A stretch of DNA of 64,000 nt, from assembly GCF_047634355.1 (NCBI RefSeq), contig NZ_JBLIAL010000001.1; one strand, 5' to 3'. Numbering within the stretch: the first letter of the stretch is position 1; each line of letters begins with the position of its first letter. Positions 60,379-64,000 of the stretch are shown piece by piece. The translations under genes and the position numbers were made by a program. A model generated the notes under the pieces. It worked only from the letters and a program-made list of their open reading frames with translations. It made no database searches and was not told where the DNA came from. The stretch comes from Porticoccus sp002341315. GTDB lineage: Bacteria > Pseudomonadota > Gammaproteobacteria > Pseudomonadales > Porticoccaceae.

Positions 60379-61797
60379 TCAAATCACCAGTTTACGAGAC
60401 TCGCGACACAACCGGTTCATCCCGTTAATAGCAGCGATCCTGTAGGCTTCTGCCATAGTCGGGTAGTTAAATGTGGTGCGGATAAAATACTCAATGGTAT
60501 TGGCGTCGCCGGACTGGTTCATAATAGCCTGGCCAATATGAATAATTTCTGACGCCTCCGCACCGAAACAATGGACACCAAGGATTTCCAGCGTTTCCTG
60601 ATGAAACAATATCTTTAATACGCCGACTTCTTCGCCGGAAATATGGGCACGGGCGATGTTCTTGAAGTAAGCGCGGCCTATCTCATAGGGAACCTGCTGC
60701 TCGGTCAGTTCGGACTCTGTCTTGCCAACAAAGCTGATTTCCGGAATTGTCCAGATACCGGTGGCAACGTCTTCAACGTGATATTCGCGCGCTGCCCCAC
60801 ACATGTGTGCTGCAGCAAACCTACCCTGGTCATAGGCAGCACCTGCCAATGATGGCCAGCCCACCACATCGCCAGCCGCGTAAATATGCGGGACTGTTGT
60901 CTGGTAGTGCCCATTGACCTCCAGCTGACCGCGCTCATTGACAACCAGACCCAGCTCTTCCAGCCCCATATTTTTAGTATTGCCGGAACGGCCATTGGAC
61001 CAGAGCAACGCTTCAGCGTGAATCCGTTTGCCCGACTTCAGTTCCATAGTGACACCGTTGTTACGGGTTTCTATATGGTCATACTCCTCATTGTGCCGAA
61101 CGGTGACGTTCAGATCGCGAAGCTGATAGCTGAGTGCATCTGAAATCTCATCATCGAGAAATGACAGCAGCCCGGAGCGACTGTTCACCAGATCGACACG
61201 AGTATCCAGTCCGGCAAAAATCGAGGCATATTCACAACCGATCACCCCGGCACCATAAATAATAATATTGCGAGGTGTTCGGTCCAGACTCAAAATCGAA
61301 TCACTATCAAAAATACAGGGATGATCAAAATCCACATCGTCCGGATGATAGGGACGTGAACCCGTTGCGATCAAAAAGAATCGTCCCTTAATTGTTTCAC
61401 GTGTGTGGTCAGGCTGTTTGATGGAAATATGATGAGCATCCGTAAAGCTGGCTCGCCCTAAATGGAGTTTGATACGATTGCGGGCATAATCTTTTGTACG
61501 CCCTTCTACCTGCTTCCGAATGACATCATCCGCGGATTTCATCAAATCAGGGAAGGAGAACCAACGGGGATCGCCCACTGCACGGAACATCGGCATGGTA
61601 TTGAACTGCACCATGCGTCGAACTGCATGGCGCAGAGCTTTTGAAGGAATGGTCCCCAGATGGGTACAGTTACCCCCCACCATAGGCCTGTCATCAACTA
61701 CTGCCACTGACCAGCCCTGCTTCACTGCGGACATTGCCGCACCCTCGCCTGCCGGACCACTGCCAATTATTACCAGATCATATTGATAATCTGCCAT
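60379..61797 (-). CDS. sthA: Soluble pyridine nucleotide transhydrogenase
   Basis: A 472-residue flavoprotein of the disulfide reductase family. FAD-binding VIIGSGPAGEGAAMSAVKQG, then GGNCTHLGTIPSKALRHAV, where one Cys of the usual CxxxxC pair is Thr, the mark of SthA; NAD-binding IIIYGAGVIGCEYASIFAGL; and IYAAGDVVGWPSLAGAAYDQGR. It reoxidises NADPH with NAD+ to balance cofactors. ATG at 61797. Stands alone on the minus strand; the 142-base gap after ppiD holds only a weak hairpin (GGGTG/CACCC). Confidence 0.96.
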   Translation of the reverse strand: MADYQYDLVIIGSGPAGEGAAMSAVKQGWSVAVVDDRPMVGGNCTHLGTIPSKALRHAVRRMVQFNTMPMFRAVGDPRWFSFPDLMKSADDVIRKQVEGRTKDYARNRIKLHLGRASFTDAHHISIKQPDHTRETIKGRFFLIATGSRPYHPDDVDFDHPCIFDSDSILSLDRTPRNIIIYGAGVIGCEYASIFAGLDTRVDLVNSRSGLLSFLDDEISDALSYQLRDLNVTVRHNEEYDHIETRNNGVTMELKSGKRIHAEALLWSNGRSGNTKNMGLEELGLVVNERGQLEVNGHYQTTVPHIYAAGDVVGWPSLAGAAYDQGRFAAAHMCGAAREYHVEDVATGIWTIPEISFVGKTESELTEQQVPYEIGRAYFKNIARAHISGEEVGVLKILFHQETLEILGVHCFGAEASEIIHIGQAIMNQSGDANTIEYFIRTTFNYPTMAEAYRIAAINGMNRLCRESRKLVI

Positions 61798-61939
61798 GCT
61801 TTAAAACTCCAGATTCATGGGTTGTATATTCGGTAACACAAATTGACTACCACATCACAACCCCATTATCACAACACCTCCAAGACGACCGTTATAAACC
61901 ATAGCGCGTGAGACGAACGCGGGTGATCGGTACACCCAT

Positions 61940-63817
61940 CTAGTATTTAGATGCGATATCTGCCCGTTCAACCAACAGGGTCTCATACGCCTGGTAATCG
62001 CGACTGGCCGCCGTCAGGGCAACGGTTGTGGAAAGCACCTGCTTCTGCTCAGCACTCAGCTTGTCGAAGTCTCCCTCGGTGACCCGGGTCAGGGACACAA
62101 TCACGTGATCGCCATTGGCAAGTGCCAAATCACTGACGACGGCGCTATCCGCAGGCTCTGCCAAGGAAAAAACCCACTGGCGAATCTCTTCGTTGAGTTT
62201 GCCACTAAAACGCTTTGTGCTCAGATTAACCCGCCACTGGAGCGACTCCTGCTTGGCGACTTCTTCAATTGACTCACCCCCTTTAACACGGGCGACCAAT
62301 ATCTCAGCACGCTCCATCAATTGACGGTCCGCACGCTCTTTCTTGAGAATCTGCTCGATACGAGGCCTGACTTCAGCCAAGGGTTTGAGACGCGAAGGAA
62401 TTCGCTCCCGAAGAGACAGAACCACCACGTGATCATCTGCCAGATCAAGCACTTCACTGGTAAGACCTTTCTCCAGAACCGGCTCGCTGAATGCAGCCGT
62501 GATGACCTGTGGCTTACCCGCTATACCGTCACCACCATTGCGGCTGAATGGTTCGGTAACCTGCAATGTCAGATCAAGTCTATCGGCAACACTTTCGAGG
62601 GAGGAGGCATTGTAGGAGAGATCCTTGAGCTCCTCAATTCTCTCTGGCAGCAATTCCAGTGCCAGCTGCCGCTGAAGCTCACGCCGGATACCCGGCTCAA
62701 TATCATCTCGGCTGGGCAACTCAGCTTTTTTTTCTGCCAGCAGTTTGACCAGATGGACACCGAGCTCGGTTTCTACCGGACCAGAAACCTCACCGACAGA
62801 GAGACTGTCCAGCGCCACACTCAATGGTTCCGGCAGATCGCCTCTTTGCACAAAGCCCAGATCACCACCCTGTTCAGCTGTGCTGTAATCTTCCGAGTGC
62901 TGTTCAGCAAGTACAGCAAACTCTTCACCGGTTTCCAGCTGCTTTTGAATGTCAGAAATTTTGTCGAGATGACTGCCGTCGTCCTGCTTCTCAAGCAGAA
63001 TCTGCGCGACCTGCCGCGATTGCTTGGCACGAACTGCGCTGATCCTGGCTTCGATCACATCGTTCACAACACTTTCTTCCACGACGACCTCCTGCACCAG
63101 GTCGTCGGGACGCAACTCCAGATACTCCACCACCAACTGTTCGTCCGCCATAAACTGGTCTTTATTGCTCTCGTAGAAAGACTGAACTTCCTCATCAGTA
63201 ATCGAAATCGCATCCAATACCGGCGCCCGGGGAATGGTCAGGTAGTAGAAATCCCGGGTTTGCTCAGTGATGCTCGCCAGCAGCTGGTTTTCCCGCTCCG
63301 TAGAAAACCCGGTATTGCTTACCCCCTGCATAAACTGGCTGTTCAACATATCTGCACGAAGCAATTTATTGTAAGAATTCGGGGTGTAACCCATCTGCCT
63401 GAGCACAAACTCATAGCGTTGGGCATCAAACTTTCCTTCCACTTGAAAATCAGGGACCTCAAGCAGCAGGCGATAAATCATTTTGTCGTCGATAGCCATG
63501 CCCTGTTCCCGAGCTGCAAGCTCAACCGCTTTCTGGCGAATAAGCTGTTGCATAACGGGGCCACGAAGCTGTTCATCGTTGATCATGGACGGGTCGAGAT
63601 CTTCGTACCTGTTAAGAATCTGTTGCTTCTGAAGCGCCACGGATTGTTGCAGACGAAGCTCCGTAATGGTCTCACCATTGACGCTAGCGGCTTCTTCAAC
63701 AGAACTACCGCTGAGAAAAATTGCATCCACACCGAACAGGGCAAACGGCACAATAATAATAGCGACCAATACAATTTTGGCCGAGCCTTTGAGGTTGTCT
63801 CGAAAGTCCTGCAGCAT
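61940..63817 (-). CDS. ppiD: Periplasmic folding chaperone PpiD (SurA/parvulin type)
   Basis: 625 residues. N-terminal membrane anchor at about 14-34, SurA-like chaperone region (RLQQSVALQKQQILNRYEDLD through VMQQLIRQKAVELAAREQGM), one parvulin domain at about 260-360 (QVAQILLEK, FAVLAEQHSEDYSTAEQGGDLGFVQRGDLPEPL, VETELGVHLVKLL) and a C-terminal tail region. It assists folding of exported proteins near the Sec translocon. It follows hupB, separated by hupB's terminator, the usual gammaproteobacterial order. Confidence 0.95.
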   Translation of the reverse strand: MLQDFRDNLKGSAKIVLVAIIIVPFALFGVDAIFLSGSSVEEAASVNGETITELRLQQSVALQKQQILNRYEDLDPSMINDEQLRGPVMQQLIRQKAVELAAREQGMAIDDKMIYRLLLEVPDFQVEGKFDAQRYEFVLRQMGYTPNSYNKLLRADMLNSQFMQGVSNTGFSTERENQLLASITEQTRDFYYLTIPRAPVLDAISITDEEVQSFYESNKDQFMADEQLVVEYLELRPDDLVQEVVVEESVVNDVIEARISAVRAKQSRQVAQILLEKQDDGSHLDKISDIQKQLETGEEFAVLAEQHSEDYSTAEQGGDLGFVQRGDLPEPLSVALDSLSVGEVSGPVETELGVHLVKLLAEKKAELPSRDDIEPGIRRELQRQLALELLPERIEELKDLSYNASSLESVADRLDLTLQVTEPFSRNGGDGIAGKPQVITAAFSEPVLEKGLTSEVLDLADDHVVVLSLRERIPSRLKPLAEVRPRIEQILKKERADRQLMERAEILVARVKGGESIEEVAKQESLQWRVNLSTKRFSGKLNEEIRQWVFSLAEPADSAVVSDLALANGDHVIVSLTRVTEGDFDKLSAEQKQVLSTTVALTAASRDYQAYETLLVERADIASKY

Positions 63818-63864
63818 AAAAATCTCTTGATTTGGTTTTGTTTGGATGGATAAGGTTATTTTAT

Positions 63865-63893
63865 AAAAAAAGGCGCATCGCTGATGCGCCTTT
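63865..63893 (-). terminator. Rho-independent terminator of hupB
   Basis: On the minus strand a perfect 8-bp G/C stem GGCGCATC-AGC-GATGCGCC, extended by A-T pairs and followed by seven T. It lies 35 bases after the hupB stop. Confidence 0.9.
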
Positions 63894-63927
63894 CAACATA
63901 CAACAAAGACAAACAGCAGACGCCGTT

Positions 63928-64000
63928 TTATTTATTAACAGCGTCCTTCAGAGCTTTACCAGCTTTAAAGCTAGGTACGTTGGCAGCAGCAATTTTGATT
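63928..64000 (-). CDS. hupB: DNA-binding protein HU-beta (C-terminal end only)
   Basis: 23 codons and the TAA are visible at the right edge: IKIAAANVPSFKAGKALKDAVNK, the typical end of HU-beta (VPxFKAGKxLKDAVN). The rest lies outside the window. The conserved place next to ppiD supports hupB rather than hupA or ihf. Confidence 0.92.
   Translation of the reverse strand, partial: IKIAAANVPSFKAGKALKDAVNK

Noticed and set aside
61798..61939. tRNA or small RNA in the ppiD-sthA gap
   Set aside because: Only a 5-bp hairpin (GGGTG/CACCC) is seen; no cloverleaf or T-run.
62321..63853. Plus-strand open frame of 510 codons
   Set aside because: It lies fully antisense to ppiD, whose domains are clear. 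The translated product has no recognisable domain and no ribosome binding site was seen.
1..64000. CRISPR arrays, insertion sequences, prophage, attachment sites
   Set aside because: No regularly spaced repeats, transposase, integrase or tRNA-flanked direct repeats were recognised.

Overview
The window looks like chromosomal core sequence of a free-living, probably marine, gammaproteobacterium on the Pseudomonas/Cellvibrionales side of the class. The reasons are the fused tyrA-aroA gene, the order gyrA-pheA-hisC-tyrA/aroA-cmk, the run mtaD-ubiG-mupP-yciK beside gyrA, SMC/ScpA/ScpB instead of MukBEF, a smc-zipA-ligA cluster, a full ccmABCDEFGHI operon, sthA and hupB-ppiD. I cannot name a genus. 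No tRNA, rRNA, CRISPR, insertion sequence or prophage was seen, and no stretch over 300 bases lacks a gene.

Layout. 1-7679 (minus): gyrA, pheA, hisC, tyrA-aroA and the start of cmk, an aromatic amino acid operon with start/stop overlaps. serC, which usually sits between gyrA and pheA in Pseudomonas, is absent. 7856-11387 (plus): an MTA/SAH deaminase-like hydrolase, ubiG, mupP and yciK. 11390-13703 (minus): an acyltransferase-3 membrane protein and an SDR epimerase, likely accessory. 13721-16837 (minus): rluB, scpB, scpA and a YciO/TsaC-like gene.

16964-27990 (minus) is the most unusual part: a compact six-gene operon. In transcription order it encodes a thiamine-diphosphate enzyme of the acetolactate synthase family, two short and very divergent citrate-synthase-fold proteins that appear to lack the family's catalytic His/His/Asp, a TonB-dependent receptor, a periplasmic ABC-type substrate-binding protein without a permease or ATPase, and a 1487-residue hybrid kinase with REC, HPt, REC, GGDEF and EAL modules. 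The layout suggests that making or remodelling a small molecule is coupled to outer-membrane uptake or sensing, periplasmic sensing and cyclic-di-GMP output. The second citrate-synthase-like gene is clearly A+T-richer than the neighbouring core.

28215-31317 (plus): a tight operon of a VC0807-family membrane protein, YciI, an SH3-domain membrane-anchored protein, a periplasmic cyclophilin and pdxJ. 31335-31693 (minus) is a DksA/TraR-like gene split by a frameshift, next to a divergent SpoU rRNA methyltransferase. 32531-40460 (minus): smc, zipA, ligA and an MFS transporter. 40591-48208 (minus): cytochrome c maturation genes ccmA to ccmI, with a carboxymuconolactone-decarboxylase-like gene inserted between ccmG and ccmH. 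48287-50886 (minus): arsS with two glycosyltransferases (arsenosugar type) and a small acidic protein. 51000-55898: a sirtuin (plus), then, on minus, an FMN glutamate-synthase-like protein, a GCS2-type ligase and a desuccinylase/aspartoacylase-like protein. 56069-59832: a DUF2062 protein and the lolC-lolD-lolE lipoprotein release system. 60018-64000: a small exported protein, sthA, ppiD and the 3' end of hupB, which is followed by a strong terminator.

Start codons were re-chosen from ribosome binding sites and family alignments, so many differ from the longest reading frame. All functional names rest on recognising motifs by eye; no database search was run.
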